Assembly (NCBI GenBank): GCA_910587485.1
Contig: CAJUKN010000011.1
Coordinates: 40,813 to 104,812 of the forward strand
From: an uncultured Lachnospira sp.
GTDB taxonomy: Bacteria; Bacillota; Clostridia; Lachnospirales; Lachnospiraceae
DNA length: 64,000 nt
Direction: 5' to 3'
Part shown: positions 1 through 10,128 of the stretch, one piece after another
Position numbering within the stretch: position 1 is the first letter of the stretch
Layout: each line of letters opens with the position of its first letter
Translations under genes and position numbers: made by a program
The notes under the pieces: model-generated
The model's database searches: none
What the model saw: only the letters and a program-made list of their open reading frames with translations
What the model was told of the DNA's origin: nothing

Positions 1-732
1 AATCATTCAAAGAGTAGTCATTCAAAATATTACACGTTGTTTTCTAAAAAAATTTCAAAGAAATCCTTAATCAGTGCAGCAAGTTGTGCAGCAGTTATAC
101 TTTTAGCAGTTATAGTGGTGGTGGTGGTGTCAATAAGGGATAAAAATTCAGCTTCAAATGTTGCCAATTATGGAAAAATGTCCACAAAAAGTACAAGTAC
201 GACATCAAAAACGCAAAATACGACAGCTGTTATTTCTACAAAAAAAGATGATGAATCGACAACACAGACAGAGGAGGAGAAAGACACAGAAACACAAGCA
301 CCAACAACAAAAAGTAATTCTGGAAATAATCAAAGACCTACTACAGGTAATAATACATATGCAAAACCATCATCAAATGTTCCAAATAATCCAACGCAGG
401 CACCAACAAAGAAGCCAACAGTTAATGAACCAGACGATACACAAAAACCAGACGATGAACCAGACGACACACAAAAGCCAGATGATAAGCCAGATGACAC
501 ACAAAAGCCAGACGACACACAAAAGCCAGATGATAAGCCAGATGACACACAAAAACCAGATGATGAGCCAGATGATACCACAAAACCAAGTGATGAACCA
601 GATGATACTACAAAACCAAGTGATGAACCAGATGACACTACAAAGCCAGATGATAAGCCAGACGATACACAAAAACCAGATGATAAGTCCGACATAAACT
701 CAAAGCAAGATGATTCAAAGCAAAATGAATAA
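1..732 (+). CDS. Partial membrane protein with PDD/TQKP-repeat tail
   Basis: The frame is open from base 1, so the gene begins upstream of the window; the TTG at 37 is internal and has no ribosome site. Visible part: a Lys/Ser-rich stretch, one hydrophobic segment (about codons 24-46, ending in a run of Val), then a long low-complexity region rich in Thr, Ser, Asn and Gln, and from about base 427 a tail of repeated PDD-TQKP / PDD-TTKPSDE units. This looks like a single-pass membrane protein whose acidic, proline-rich stalk faces outward; such stalks commonly act as wall spacers or glycosylation targets. No catalytic domain or LPxTG motif is visible. It precedes a glycan-synthesis operon. Function unknown. 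Confidence 0.7.
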   Translation, partial: NHSKSSHSKYYTLFSKKISKKSLISAASCAAVILLAVIVVVVVSIRDKNSASNVANYGKMSTKSTSTTSKTQNTTAVISTKKDDESTTQTEEEKDTETQAPTTKSNSGNNQRPTTGNNTYAKPSSNVPNNPTQAPTKKPTVNEPDDTQKPDDEPDDTQKPDDKPDDTQKPDDTQKPDDKPDDTQKPDDEPDDTTKPSDEPDDTTKPSDEPDDTTKPDDKPDDTQKPDDKSDINSKQDDSKQNE

Positions 733-859
733 TGATAATAAATAAGTCGGACAGAGTTAAAAGAAAATAATTTGTTCAATAAAATACAATAAGAGAAATG
801 GAAAAGAGCATTGATTGATTTTTAGCAAAGTAACAATATAGTGATGGAGTAGAATAGCC

Positions 860-3208
860 ATGAAATGTATTATACTTGCAGGTGGTAGTGGAGATACACT
901 GTGGCCATTATCAAGGAAAAATTATCCAAAACAGTTTATGAACATAAAAGATGGACGCTCAATGTTGCAGGAAACAGTTGTGAGAAATATGCCATTTTGT
1001 GATGAATTTTTGATTGTTACGAATGAAAATTATAGAAATATTGTCAATGGACAAATGAAAGTATTTCAGAGTCTTAAATATAGGCTTTTTATGGAAGGTA
1101 CATCGAAAGGGACAGCCGCTGCTATTATTTTAGCAACCTTATTTTGTAATCAATCAGAACTTGTGTTTGTAGTAACTTCAGACCATATTATTGAAAGTAA
1201 TGAATATAAAGAAACGATACTTCATGCTAAAGAACTTGCAAAACAAGGGAATTTTGTTGCAGTTGGCATAGAACCAAAAAATTTTGTGGATTATGATTTG
1301 ATTGTGACTTCAGGTGATAAGGTATGTGGTTTTATTGAAAAAAAAGATAGTTGTCATGCTATATTAGATACAACAGAAAACAATTATTTATGGAACAGCG
1401 GCATGTACCTATATAGAGCAGGCGACTTTGTTAATTATGTGAAAGAATATCAAAACGATTTATATAGTACCTGTTGGCAAGCAAAGAGAAAAGTCTCTGC
1501 AATCCGAAGAGGCGTGACATTTAACGAGTATGTTATGAAAGATATTCCAACAGGAAGTATAGAAACAGTATTTTATAGGAATTTAGAATATGTCAAGGCA
1601 GTCAAAGGTAAATTTATCTGGAAAGATATAGGAAATGTTGCTGATTTAAGTGAAACAAATGCTCTTTCACATACAGAAAATGTGATTTATAATAATTGCA
1701 GCAATACAACCATTATCAATAGTGCAGAACGCCAGTTAGTTGTAACTAATGGATTAAAAGATATGGTTGTTGTCAATACAGAAGATGCGGTCTATGTTTC
1801 ATCAAGAGAAAATGTTGATGCAATAAAAGACATCATTTGTGAAAATAAAGAAAAATATAATTCTTATTTTGATTATAATCGTTTGTCTTACCGTGAGTGG
1901 GGAATACATGAATTGCTTACACAAGAGAAAGGATATAAGGTAAAAAAAGTAACAGTCTTTCCGGGTATGAGTATGAATCTTCATCAGCATGAGATGAGAA
2001 GCGAACATTGGTCTGTAGTGGAAGGAACAGCAACGATTACATTAGGTTTTGAGACAAAAGATTATCATAAATATGAATGTGTATTTGTACCCATAGGAAC
2101 TATGCACAAGGTTGCTAATAAGACTGATAAAAATGTAGTTATCATTGAGGTTGGAATTGGTGAAACGGTATTAGAAAGCGACCTTGTAAAGATATATAAT
2201 GACAGAAGTTCAGAGTTTAATTATGTTGTTGATATTAATAGTCCAATTGTTAAATTAGACCCTGCATTTAAAGATTATTTGTGGGGTGGAACAAAACTAA
2301 GAACTGTTTTTGGAAAGAAATGCGACTATGATATTATTGCTGAAAGTTGGGAACTCTCAGCACACCCTGATGGGCAAAGCCGCATTGCTTCTGGCAGACA
2401 CAGAGGTATGCTGTTTAATGATTATCTTTCAATTATTGGTAAAGATGCATTAGGTTGGAAATGTCAGGCACAAGAACGATTTCCAATATTAATAAAATTT
2501 ATTGATGCAAAACAGTCCTTATCAATACAAATTCATCCAGATGACGAATATGCACTTGAGAATGAAAATGAGTATGGAAAAAATGAGATGTGGTATGTTG
2601 TTGACTGTGAGCCAGATGCATATTTATATTGTGGACTTTCAAAAGATACAGACAAAGAAGATATAGAACAAAGAATTGCTAATAATACAATAACCGAAAT
2701 ATTAAATAAAATTAAGGTAAAAAAAGGCGATATTGTTATGGTAAAAGCTGGAACAATACACGCTATTGGAGCTGGTATCATTATATGTGAAATACAGCAA
2801 AATTCTAATAATACATATCGAATGTATGACTATGACAGACGAGATAAATATGGTCATACAAGAGAGTTAAATATTACAAAAGCATTAGATGTTGTAGACA
2901 CAAAAGCATATGTAAAAGATAGTACCTGTGAAATGATAATAGAAAATACACCTGATTATTTAAAGGAACTTTTAGTACAATGTAAATATTTTGAATGTTT
3001 TAAATATGAAGTACGAAACGAAGTTAAAATTATGGTGGATGAATCTTCTTTTGTCTCTTTTGTATTTATTGAGGGCAGTGGTTCTATCAAATTAGACGGC
3101 AGTGACGAGATAATGGAATTTAGAGCAGGCGATAGTTTTTTTGTGAGTGCAGGAAAACGTGTTGTAGTAATTAAAGGGCAGACAATATGTATTATGACGC
3201 ATGTATAG
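860..3208 (+). CDS. Mannose-1-phosphate guanylyltransferase-like / phosphomannose isomerase fusion
   Basis: A 782-aa fusion. Residues 1-330 have the fold of GDP-mannose pyrophosphorylase (ManC): an AGGSG start, WPLSRK, YPKQF and the YLWNSGM segment. Residues 340-450 are the cupin usual in bifunctional ManC (LHQHEMRSEHW, His metal ligands). Residues 455-782 are a class I phosphomannose isomerase (ManA): YLWGGTKL, QIHPDDEY, KNEMWYV and GTIHAIGAG supply the expected Gln, His, Glu, His zinc ligands. Carrying both activities on one chain would link fructose-6-P to GDP-mannose supply. Odd: the signature loop reads GGSGDTLWPL where the family has Arg at the Thr, and the usual FVEKP is FIEKK, so the transferase half may be weakened or altered. 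The isomerase half looks complete. First gene of the glycan cluster, 18 bases before the next. Confidence 0.85.
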   Translation: MKCIILAGGSGDTLWPLSRKNYPKQFMNIKDGRSMLQETVVRNMPFCDEFLIVTNENYRNIVNGQMKVFQSLKYRLFMEGTSKGTAAAIILATLFCNQSELVFVVTSDHIIESNEYKETILHAKELAKQGNFVAVGIEPKNFVDYDLIVTSGDKVCGFIEKKDSCHAILDTTENNYLWNSGMYLYRAGDFVNYVKEYQNDLYSTCWQAKRKVSAIRRGVTFNEYVMKDIPTGSIETVFYRNLEYVKAVKGKFIWKDIGNVADLSETNALSHTENVIYNNCSNTTIINSAERQLVVTNGLKDMVVVNTEDAVYVSSRENVDAIKDIICENKEKYNSYFDYNRLSYREWGIHELLTQEKGYKVKKVTVFPGMSMNLHQHEMRSEHWSVVEGTATITLGFETKDYHKYECVFVPIGTMHKVANKTDKNVVIIEVGIGETVLESDLVKIYNDRSSEFNYVVDINSPIVKLDPAFKDYLWGGTKLRTVFGKKCDYDIIAESWELSAHPDGQSRIASGRHRGMLFNDYLSIIGKDALGWKCQAQERFPILIKFIDAKQSLSIQIHPDDEYALENENEYGKNEMWYVVDCEPDAYLYCGLSKDTDKEDIEQRIANNTITEILNKIKVKKGDIVMVKAGTIHAIGAGIIICEIQQNSNNTYRMYDYDRRDKYGHTRELNITKALDVVDTKAYVKDSTCEMIIENTPDYLKELLVQCKYFECFKYEVRNEVKIMVDESSFVSFVFIEGSGSIKLDGSDEIMEFRAGDSFFVSAGKRVVVIKGQTICIMTHV

Positions 3209-3226
3209 ACAGCATGGAGACTAAAA

Positions 3227-3802
3227 ATGGATAAAGACACAAATAGAGCATGGGCAATGCAGCATAAAGGTATCATTTATGCTGCATGTTTAATATTAGT
3301 TCTCTTTTATTTAATTAATATGTGGTGGCTTTTAACACCAAATGTTGAAATAGAATATAAAATGTATTATATTACACATGAATTATCTGATTGGCCGGGA
3401 TATGGTAATTTATCCTATACTTTAGGAACGACAGAAATTTGTACAGGCAGATGGGATAAAGATGGTAAACTAGTTGATTATCCTGTTTGTATGAGAAAAG
3501 GAACTGGTTGGGAAAAAAATCAGAATGAGGGAAGTAAAAGTTGTGATAAAGAAAGTTTTATTTATTATATACCAAAAGAATCATCAGATAGTGGAACTTT
3601 AACAATACAAGTAAAAGACATATGGTGTAATAATGAAGGCATCAATGTATATATAAATAATAAAAAAATAGGCACGTTTAATACTTCTGGGCTGCATAAA
3701 TTTACAATAGAAGGTTATAAAAAAGAGGAGTTGTTATGTGTAAAATTTGATACGGGCAGTAATGAATTTCTTTTGTGGAGTATATGTCTGGATAATTTTT
3801 AA
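3227..3802 (+). CDS. Small membrane-anchored extracellular protein, unknown
   Basis: 191 aa. One hydrophobic segment near residues 17-37 follows a charged N-terminus, giving a signal anchor; the rest is a soluble, Tyr- and Gly-rich domain with five cysteines and strand-like alternation in its C-terminal half, like a beta-sandwich sugar-binding module, although I recognise no family. ATG at 3227 follows a GGAG. It lies 18 bases after the ManC/ManA fusion and 34 before the YfhO-type gene, so it is probably co-transcribed and may be an accessory of extracellular glycan assembly. That role is inferred from position only. Confidence 0.6.
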   Translation: MDKDTNRAWAMQHKGIIYAACLILVLFYLINMWWLLTPNVEIEYKMYYITHELSDWPGYGNLSYTLGTTEICTGRWDKDGKLVDYPVCMRKGTGWEKNQNEGSKSCDKESFIYYIPKESSDSGTLTIQVKDIWCNNEGINVYINNKKIGTFNTSGLHKFTIEGYKKEELLCVKFDTGSNEFLLWSICLDNF

Positions 3803-3836
3803 AGGGTTTCAATAACTATAAACAGAAAGGATTGGC

Positions 3837-6548
3837 ATGACAAAATATAGATTCAAAACGCATATAAAATCTTATATACAAACAGGAGCAGTGGCATTTT
3901 TTATATTGATGGCAATATTTATTATAAAAGGAATATGGCCGTTTGGCAGCAATAGAATTGATTATTTTGACAATATGCAGCAAGTCGCACCACTTTACAC
4001 CCATCTGTGGGATTGGATGCATGGACAAGCCTCTTTGTGGTTTGACTGGTATACAGGACTTGGAACAAATATTTCAATGAGTTTATCTGCATTTTCTATG
4101 TTAAGTCCTTTTAATCTATTGTTATATATTATTCCAAGAAATTTAATTCTTGAAAGTTTTTCTTTGTTTGTTGCTATAAAAATGGTATTTATGGCAGTTA
4201 CTATGAATATATACTTAGACAAAAAAATGCATAGTATTAATAATAATATAAAGATGGTATTTGCACTTTGTTATGCTTTTTGTGGATATACGCTTTTGTA
4301 TGGTTCATGTTTTATGCCTTGGATGGATATTGTTGCCTTATTTCCACTATTAATGACAGCTTATGATACAATGATAGAAAAAGGCAGCCCCCTTTTTTAT
4401 ATTTTAATGATTGCATTACTGTTTATAATTAATTATTACATAAGCGCTATGGCTGTTATTTATATTTTTCTTATAAGCGGCATTTATTTTTTATTTATGT
4501 GTGATAGAAGCAAATGGAAAGCACATATATGGAATGTTGGTATTGGAACAGTAACAGGAATTGGGTTATCCGCATGTATACTGGTTCCAGTAATATTTCA
4601 GCTTAGCAATTCGCAAAGAGGCAGTTCTGAAGGCGGTCTTTTTAATCAATATATTAATTGTATTTCTGGTTCTATTTTATCAGACAGGTCGCTTGCTGCA
4701 TTTCAGCGTTATATGATGGTTTATGGCATGGCATTTGTGATAGCATTAATCGTTGTTGGTCTTAAAAAATATTGGAATGAAAAAAATGTCCGATTATATT
4801 ATGGTATTTTAACATTGATTGTTATCATTCCTATGATTGTAGAAGGAACCAATCTGCTATGGCATTTTGGTTCTTACAATGGCTATACGTTAAGAAATGG
4901 TTTTTTAATTGCATTTACCTTGTTATCGGTTGGTGCTTATTTTGCGGACAGGTTGTATTTAGAATGTACTGTGCCAAAAAATATTTTAAAACAAATTGGA
5001 ATTGCAGTAATAGCAGCAGTGTCTTTTGTTGCAATTTACAATATAATGCCATACAAAAATGAAATAATTGCAATTATATTTTATATAGGAATCTTTATTA
5101 TTCTTTTGACAATCTATATAAAAAAGCTTAGTAAACAATCCAAACATTTTAATTTTGGACAAATTATTATAATAATGGCATTAGAATTTTTTGTTGCTAT
5201 ATATACATTAATAGGTCTGCCTGAATTTTATCGCTGTGACCCTTATCAGGTTGGCGACTATGTTCAAGTGGCAAATACTGTAAAAGAAACACTAGATATT
5301 GAACCTTCTGTCACCGATAGAATTGTTAATCCAGATATCAGTCTTAATGCAAATTATCCGCTTATATTAGAGCATAGTGCGTTGTCTAGTTTTACAGCGG
5401 CACTTCAAAAAGATACACAAAGCTATGCTAAAAGGCTTGGTTATTCTAAGTATTTTTTGTGGTTGTTGGATTCTGGCGGAACAGTCTTTACCAATGCACT
5501 GTTTCATGTCACGCAGGCAGTCAATATCAATGAATTAGATGAAAAAATGTATACACCTTTAAGAAAATATGATGCATATACATTGTATCAAGCCAATTAT
5601 CAGCTTCCATTTGCAATAAATGTAGACAGCAAAGCGATATATGATAAATACGATGGCGATTGGATTGATATACATAATAAGTTGTATTTTGCAGTGACAA
5701 ATGACCATTCCAAGCTAGTTGATAATTTGCGGTATACCTACAAAGAATTGTCTACTGTTCGTGAATATCATGTTGCAGTAGAAGGAAATAAAGCATTATA
5801 TATTAACATAGTAGATATCAATAATATTGATGGTGATGCAAATAGTTCATGGCTAATCAGCTCTATGCACATTTATGTCAATGATGAGCCTGTATTGATA
5901 CCAACTTTAGGAGATGTCAAAAATACAGCCTATTTTACAGATTACAATAATAATTTAGTGTATCTGGGTTGTTTTTCAGATACGAATGTGTCAATAAGAA
6001 TTGAGTATGACGACGCTTGGTTTTTAAAGGTTAGTGACGTGAGCCTTGCTGGCTTGGATATGGATAAAATGCAGTCAATGACAGCTATGCGTAAAAATGA
6101 TTACTGTAAGACAAGCTCTACCAAAGATTCTTTAACTATTTATATGAATGGCAATTTACAAGCCAATAATATGGCGTTGATACCAATTGTTTACAGTGAT
6201 AATTGGAATATTACAGTCAACGGGAAAAAGGTCGAGGCAAAGGCAGTATGTGGATTATTTACAGGTATAAATATTGAAAATGGTCAAAATACAATTACGA
6301 TGACATTTGAACCAAAGGGCAAAAGGCAAGGTATGTTAATAACCATGATAACCGCAGCACTTTTACTGTTTGGAATCGTGATAAATTCTTTTATAAAAGG
6401 AAAGGGACTGGCTATTTTACAATATATGGCATTATTTATATATTGGGGAATGTATAGTGTTGTGGTATTAGCCATGTTTGTTATTCCATGTATAACAGCA
6501 ATACCAGCATTGATATATAATTTATTAAAAATGTTAAATTTACTTTAA
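3837..6548 (+). CDS. YfhO-family polytopic membrane protein (GT-C type)
   Basis: 903 aa with about a dozen hydrophobic segments in the first 470 residues, a large extracellular domain (about 480-830) and two more hydrophobic segments at the end. The FGSNRIDYFDNMQQ segment after the first membrane span and the acidic loop fit the YfhO family (bacterial membrane protein YfhO). In Bacillus and Listeria, YfhO-type proteins act as GT-C glycosyltransferases that add sugar from a lipid-phosphate donor to teichoic acids outside the membrane. Here a GT2 donor synthase (8314) and a second GT-C-like gene (6718) lie downstream, supporting that reading. ATG follows AGAAAGGA. Substrate not determinable from sequence. 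Confidence 0.85.
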   Translation: MTKYRFKTHIKSYIQTGAVAFFILMAIFIIKGIWPFGSNRIDYFDNMQQVAPLYTHLWDWMHGQASLWFDWYTGLGTNISMSLSAFSMLSPFNLLLYIIPRNLILESFSLFVAIKMVFMAVTMNIYLDKKMHSINNNIKMVFALCYAFCGYTLLYGSCFMPWMDIVALFPLLMTAYDTMIEKGSPLFYILMIALLFIINYYISAMAVIYIFLISGIYFLFMCDRSKWKAHIWNVGIGTVTGIGLSACILVPVIFQLSNSQRGSSEGGLFNQYINCISGSILSDRSLAAFQRYMMVYGMAFVIALIVVGLKKYWNEKNVRLYYGILTLIVIIPMIVEGTNLLWHFGSYNGYTLRNGFLIAFTLLSVGAYFADRLYLECTVPKNILKQIGIAVIAAVSFVAIYNIMPYKNEIIAIIFYIGIFIILLTIYIKKLSKQSKHFNFGQIIIIMALEFFVAIYTLIGLPEFYRCDPYQVGDYVQVANTVKETLDIEPSVTDRIVNPDISLNANYPLILEHSALSSFTAALQKDTQSYAKRLGYSKYFLWLLDSGGTVFTNALFHVTQAVNINELDEKMYTPLRKYDAYTLYQANYQLPFAINVDSKAIYDKYDGDWIDIHNKLYFAVTNDHSKLVDNLRYTYKELSTVREYHVAVEGNKALYINIVDINNIDGDANSSWLISSMHIYVNDEPVLIPTLGDVKNTAYFTDYNNNLVYLGCFSDTNVSIRIEYDDAWFLKVSDVSLAGLDMDKMQSMTAMRKNDYCKTSSTKDSLTIYMNGNLQANNMALIPIVYSDNWNITVNGKKVEAKAVCGLFTGINIENGQNTITMTFEPKGKRQGMLITMITAALLLFGIVINSFIKGKGLAILQYMALFIYWGMYSVVVLAMFVIPCITAIPALIYNLLKMLNLL

Positions 6549-6597
6549 CCCCATCAAGCAAGTCCCACAACGGATTGTGAATATCTGCTTTGACAAA
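6549..6597. repeat. Dispersed repeat R1, copy 1
   Basis: Starts directly after the YfhO stop codon. Core: a GGATTGTGAATATCTGCTTTGAC-like segment preceded by CATCAAGCAAGT. Related copies lie at 21161, 35228, 43048, 56463 and 60046, mostly just downstream of stop codons. Confidence 0.6.
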
Positions 6598-6717
6598 TAT
6601 AAGTAAGGAATAAAGTCTAATTTTATAGATTAAATAATGATTTTGTGAAATTTGAAGTATAGAGAAAATATTATATATATAATATAAAAAATGTAAATAT
6701 GAAAGGCATAATATGCT

Positions 6718-8034
6718 ATGGAAAGGGTCGATATAAGAAAAAGTCCAAATTATAAAATATTTATGTGTCTAGTGGTAACATTTATTCTATCAAGATTGCT
6801 GATGGCTATTATGGTTTTGGTTTATAATAATGTTATGGGAACAGAGCATTCATTTGCATATTTAATGAATCCATGGGATGCAAAAAGATATCAATTTATT
6901 ATAGAGAATGGATATACGTATCCATTAGATACAGACCCACAGGCAAATTGGGCATTTTTCCCCTTATATGTTATTATATGTCAATTGGTTAAATTATTGA
7001 CCTTTTGGAAATTAGATACATTTTGGGTTGGTATGATTGTTTCCAATATTTGTATATTTGTAGGTGCATTTTTTGGTATAAAATATATTTTTAATAGAAA
7101 TAATAATGATTTATATAATCAATATCATACTGCACAAGTTCATAATATATCTGATAATAATTGGGTTTCTGAAAATGTTATAATATGGGGCAGTCTATTA
7201 TTTGCAGCACCCTATATGTTTTATTGTTCTTCAACATATACAGAAGCAATGTTTATTATGTTTATTGTGTTATTTTTTTATTTTTGCCAGCAGAAAAAAT
7301 ATGTTCTTGCAGGGTGTATGTCAGCAGCTGCTAGTGCTACAAGAATTGTAGGCTGTATGTTGGTATTTGCCTTGATTGTAGAATTGTATCTTGATTATGT
7401 GAAATCAAAAACAATAGCTGTAACAGAGTTTCCATTTGCATCAAAATCTATATTGAAATCGAGTTCTACATCTACATTAAAATACAAAATCACAGCTTTA
7501 TTAAAATATAAATTTTATAGAATAAAAAATTTTTTATATGAAATATTTACCACACCTAAATATTTAATAGCAATTTTACTATGTCCGCTTGGCACATTTT
7601 TGTATATGACTTTTTTAAGATTTTTTTGTGGTGATGCATTTGCCTTTAAGCATGTTCAAATTGCATGGAGAGAGGAGTCCTATGTGCCTGTTATTGGCGT
7701 TCTTTGGAAAGCATGTACAGGACAGATTGAGCCACGATATACATATATGGGGTGGTTTTGTATAGGAGCATTTCTTGTATATGGTTATATGATTAGCAGG
7801 AAATATTATTCAATGGCAGTATTTGGTATTGTATCTTTGCTTGTTCCACTTACATCGCATGTAATGAGTACATGTAGATTTACAGTTGGGTCATATGTTT
7901 TTTTAGTAGGTATATATGAATTGATAAATAAAATTAAAAATAAATTTTTAGTATGTTTAATTATAGTACTTTTGGTACTTATTGAACTATATTTACTATT
8001 TCTTTGGTATAATTCGGACTGTTGGCTGATGTAA
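6718..8034 (+). CDS. PIG-V-like GT-C mannosyltransferase
   Basis: 438 aa, polytopic, with about nine hydrophobic segments. After the first span it has NPWDAKRYQFI, then a GYTYP and NWAFFPLYV segment; this WD...Y...GY...AFFPLYP pattern is the hallmark of the PIG-V / COG5542 group of GT-C enzymes, which use polyprenyl-phosphate mannose on the outer face of the membrane. An extra Lys/Ser-rich cytoplasmic loop sits near residues 230-275. The ATG at 6718 follows GAAAGG; a nearby ATG at 6713 is out of frame. The DPM1-like synthase downstream could make its donor. Mannose specificity is inferred from the family. Confidence 0.75.
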   Translation: MERVDIRKSPNYKIFMCLVVTFILSRLLMAIMVLVYNNVMGTEHSFAYLMNPWDAKRYQFIIENGYTYPLDTDPQANWAFFPLYVIICQLVKLLTFWKLDTFWVGMIVSNICIFVGAFFGIKYIFNRNNNDLYNQYHTAQVHNISDNNWVSENVIIWGSLLFAAPYMFYCSSTYTEAMFIMFIVLFFYFCQQKKYVLAGCMSAAASATRIVGCMLVFALIVELYLDYVKSKTIAVTEFPFASKSILKSSSTSTLKYKITALLKYKFYRIKNFLYEIFTTPKYLIAILLCPLGTFLYMTFLRFFCGDAFAFKHVQIAWREESYVPVIGVLWKACTGQIEPRYTYMGWFCIGAFLVYGYMISRKYYSMAVFGIVSLLVPLTSHVMSTCRFTVGSYVFLVGIYELINKIKNKFLVCLIIVLLVLIELYLLFLWYNSDCWLM

Positions 8035-8313
8035 TTCGTATAATATTATGATAGTTAAGCCAATTATATAATAATTGTCAAAATGTATAGGATGGCAGCT
8101 TATGAATGTTAGTAAATGATTACTATAATGGAATTAAAAATAAAGTTTACTAGCAATCATTAATATTATTTGATATAATGCACTTGGCAAATTTAGTTAC
8201 AGCATTTTTAGTAAAATAGTAATTTGAAAAATTCGTTGGAACAAGAAGATGTAGTTCACATAATAATAGATAATGATTAAGACAGCGGACTTAATAAAGA
8301 TGGAGGGTTTATA

Positions 8314-9051
8314 ATGTTGACGGTCGTAGTGCCTACATTTAATGAGGGTAAAAATATCAAAAATTTAGTAAAACAAATTGATGCGGCATTAAAAGGTATT
8401 GATTATGAAATTTTATTTGTAGATGACAGTAAGGACAATACACCTGATATTATAAGGAAAGTGGCCAAGGAGTATCCGACTGTAAGAATGGAACACAGAG
8501 AACATGAAAGTGGATTAGCAACAGCTGTTTTAAAAGGGTTTAGAATGGCAAAGGGAGAGTATATAGCATGTATGGATGCCGATTTGCAGCATCCGCCAAT
8601 TATACTTAAATATATGTACAAAGCAATGAAGGCTGGTGCTGATTTGTGTATACCAAGCCGATTTATTTCTGGCGGTGATGATGGTGGGCTTAATTGGTAT
8701 AGAAAATTTGTATCAGGTACAGCCAGAAAAATTGGACAATTTATGCTGCCTTGCCTAAGAAAAATATCAGACCCTACAAGCGGATTATTTATGTTTCGCA
8801 GAGAAGTTATCGAACAAGCCGATTTGCAGCCAATTGGCTGGAAGATTATGGTTGAGGTGCTTGCGATGGGGACATATTCTAAAATTATTGAAATTCCGTA
8901 TAAGTTTCAGCAAAGAACAGCAGGAGAGTCAAAATTATCGGGAAAGGTTACAATGGAGTACTTAAAACAACTTAAGAATCTGAGAGGACGATATAATAAA
9001 AAGAATCAATATACCGTTGAAGTGTGGAGTGAAAAAAAGATGAAATTCTAG
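8314..9051 (+). CDS. GT2 glycosyltransferase, dolichol-phosphate mannose synthase-like
   Basis: 245 aa, soluble, GT-A fold. Motifs: VVPTFNEG at the N-terminus, VDDSKDN (nucleotide binding), MDADLQHPP (DxD-type metal site) and DPTSGLFMFRR. This matches the DPM1/polyprenyl-phosphate hexose synthase family, which moves a hexose from GDP- or UDP-sugar to a lipid phosphate at the cytoplasmic face. There are no C-terminal membrane spans, unlike CsbB/GtrB types. ATG follows GGAGG (8302-8306) with a good spacer. Together with the GDP-mannose enzyme upstream and two GT-C-like proteins it suggests a lipid-P-mannose pathway. No flippase is visible in the window. Confidence 0.85.
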   Translation: MLTVVVPTFNEGKNIKNLVKQIDAALKGIDYEILFVDDSKDNTPDIIRKVAKEYPTVRMEHREHESGLATAVLKGFRMAKGEYIACMDADLQHPPIILKYMYKAMKAGADLCIPSRFISGGDDGGLNWYRKFVSGTARKIGQFMLPCLRKISDPTSGLFMFRREVIEQADLQPIGWKIMVEVLAMGTYSKIIEIPYKFQQRTAGESKLSGKVTMEYLKQLKNLRGRYNKKNQYTVEVWSEKKMKF

Positions 9052-9090
9052 GTTTATTCATTTAAAAGATTGAAAGGAATAAAAGTTATT

Positions 9091-10104
9091 ATGGCAATAT
9101 TGGTAACAGGCGGGGCAGGTTATATTGGAAGCCACACCGTAGTAGAATTACAAAATGAAGGATATGAGGTTGTTGTCATAGACAATCTTGTCAATTCATC
9201 AAAAGAATCTATAAAAAGAGTTGAGGCAATTACAGGAAAGTCTGTTAAATTTTATGAGGGCGATATTTCCGATGCCAAGCTTTTAGCCAAGATATTTAAG
9301 GAAGAAACGATTGATAGCTGTATTCATTTTGCTGGATTAAAAGCTGTGGGAGAATCTATTTCTAAACCGTTAGAATATTATTCTAACAATATTTCAGGTT
9401 CTTTAGTTTTATTTGATGCTATGCGAAGAAATGATGTAAAAAATATTATTTTTTCATCTTCGGCAACAGTATATGGAGACCCAGCATTTGTGCCAATTAC
9501 AGAAGATTGTCCGCTAGGAGAGATTACGAATCCATATGGACAGACAAAAGCAATGTTAGAGCAAATTCTTACTGATATATATAAGTCTGATAATACATGG
9601 AATGTCATTTTACTGCGCTACTTTAATCCAATTGGCGCACATAGCAGTGGGACTATCGGTGAAAATCCGAATGGTATACCAAATAATCTTATGCCATATA
9701 TTACACAAGTGGCAGTAGGAAAACTTGAAAAGCTTGGTGTTTTTGGCAATGATTACAATACGCCAGACGGAACATGTATAAGAGATTATATTCATGTGGT
9801 AGATTTAGCGCAGGGACATGTTAAGTCCGTAGCGAAACTAAGAGAAAATCCAGGCTTAAAGATATACAATCTTGGGACTGGAAAAGGCTCGTCAGTTCTT
9901 GATGTGGTTCATACCTTTATAGAAGCATCGGGCGTTGATATACCATATATTATTAAGCCAAGAAGAACAGGCGATGTTCCAGTGAACTATTGTGATGCCA
10001 CAAAAGCAAAGGAAGAACTTGGCTGGATAGCAAAAAAGAATTTATTTGATATGTGTGTGGATTCTTGGAGATGGCAAAAAAATAATCCAAATGGAATGGC
10101 ATAA
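9091..10104 (+). CDS. galE: UDP-glucose 4-epimerase
   Basis: 337 aa, the usual GalE length. N-terminal Rossmann motif VTGGAGYIGSH binds NAD; the SSSATVYG segment gives the catalytic Ser and YGQTK the Tyr/Lys pair; RYFNPIGAH is typical of GalE. It interconverts UDP-glucose and UDP-galactose in the cytoplasm, supplying galactose for surface glycans. I chose the ATG at 9091 because the protein then begins directly at the first strand (MAILVTGG) and AAAGGA lies upstream; a TTG at 9070 would overlap the ribosome site. Next gene glmM starts 24 bases downstream. Confidence 0.95.
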   Translation: MAILVTGGAGYIGSHTVVELQNEGYEVVVIDNLVNSSKESIKRVEAITGKSVKFYEGDISDAKLLAKIFKEETIDSCIHFAGLKAVGESISKPLEYYSNNISGSLVLFDAMRRNDVKNIIFSSSATVYGDPAFVPITEDCPLGEITNPYGQTKAMLEQILTDIYKSDNTWNVILLRYFNPIGAHSSGTIGENPNGIPNNLMPYITQVAVGKLEKLGVFGNDYNTPDGTCIRDYIHVVDLAQGHVKSVAKLRENPGLKIYNLGTGKGSSVLDVVHTFIEASGVDIPYIIKPRRTGDVPVNYCDATKAKEELGWIAKKNLFDMCVDSWRWQKNNPNGMA

Positions 10105-10128
10105 AATATATTAAAAACAGGAGTATGT

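Noticed and set aside
420..700. Regular short DNA repeats resembling a CRISPR array
   Set aside because: Repeats are contiguous, of codon length and encode an in-frame PDD-rich protein tail; there are no unique spacers or cas genes.
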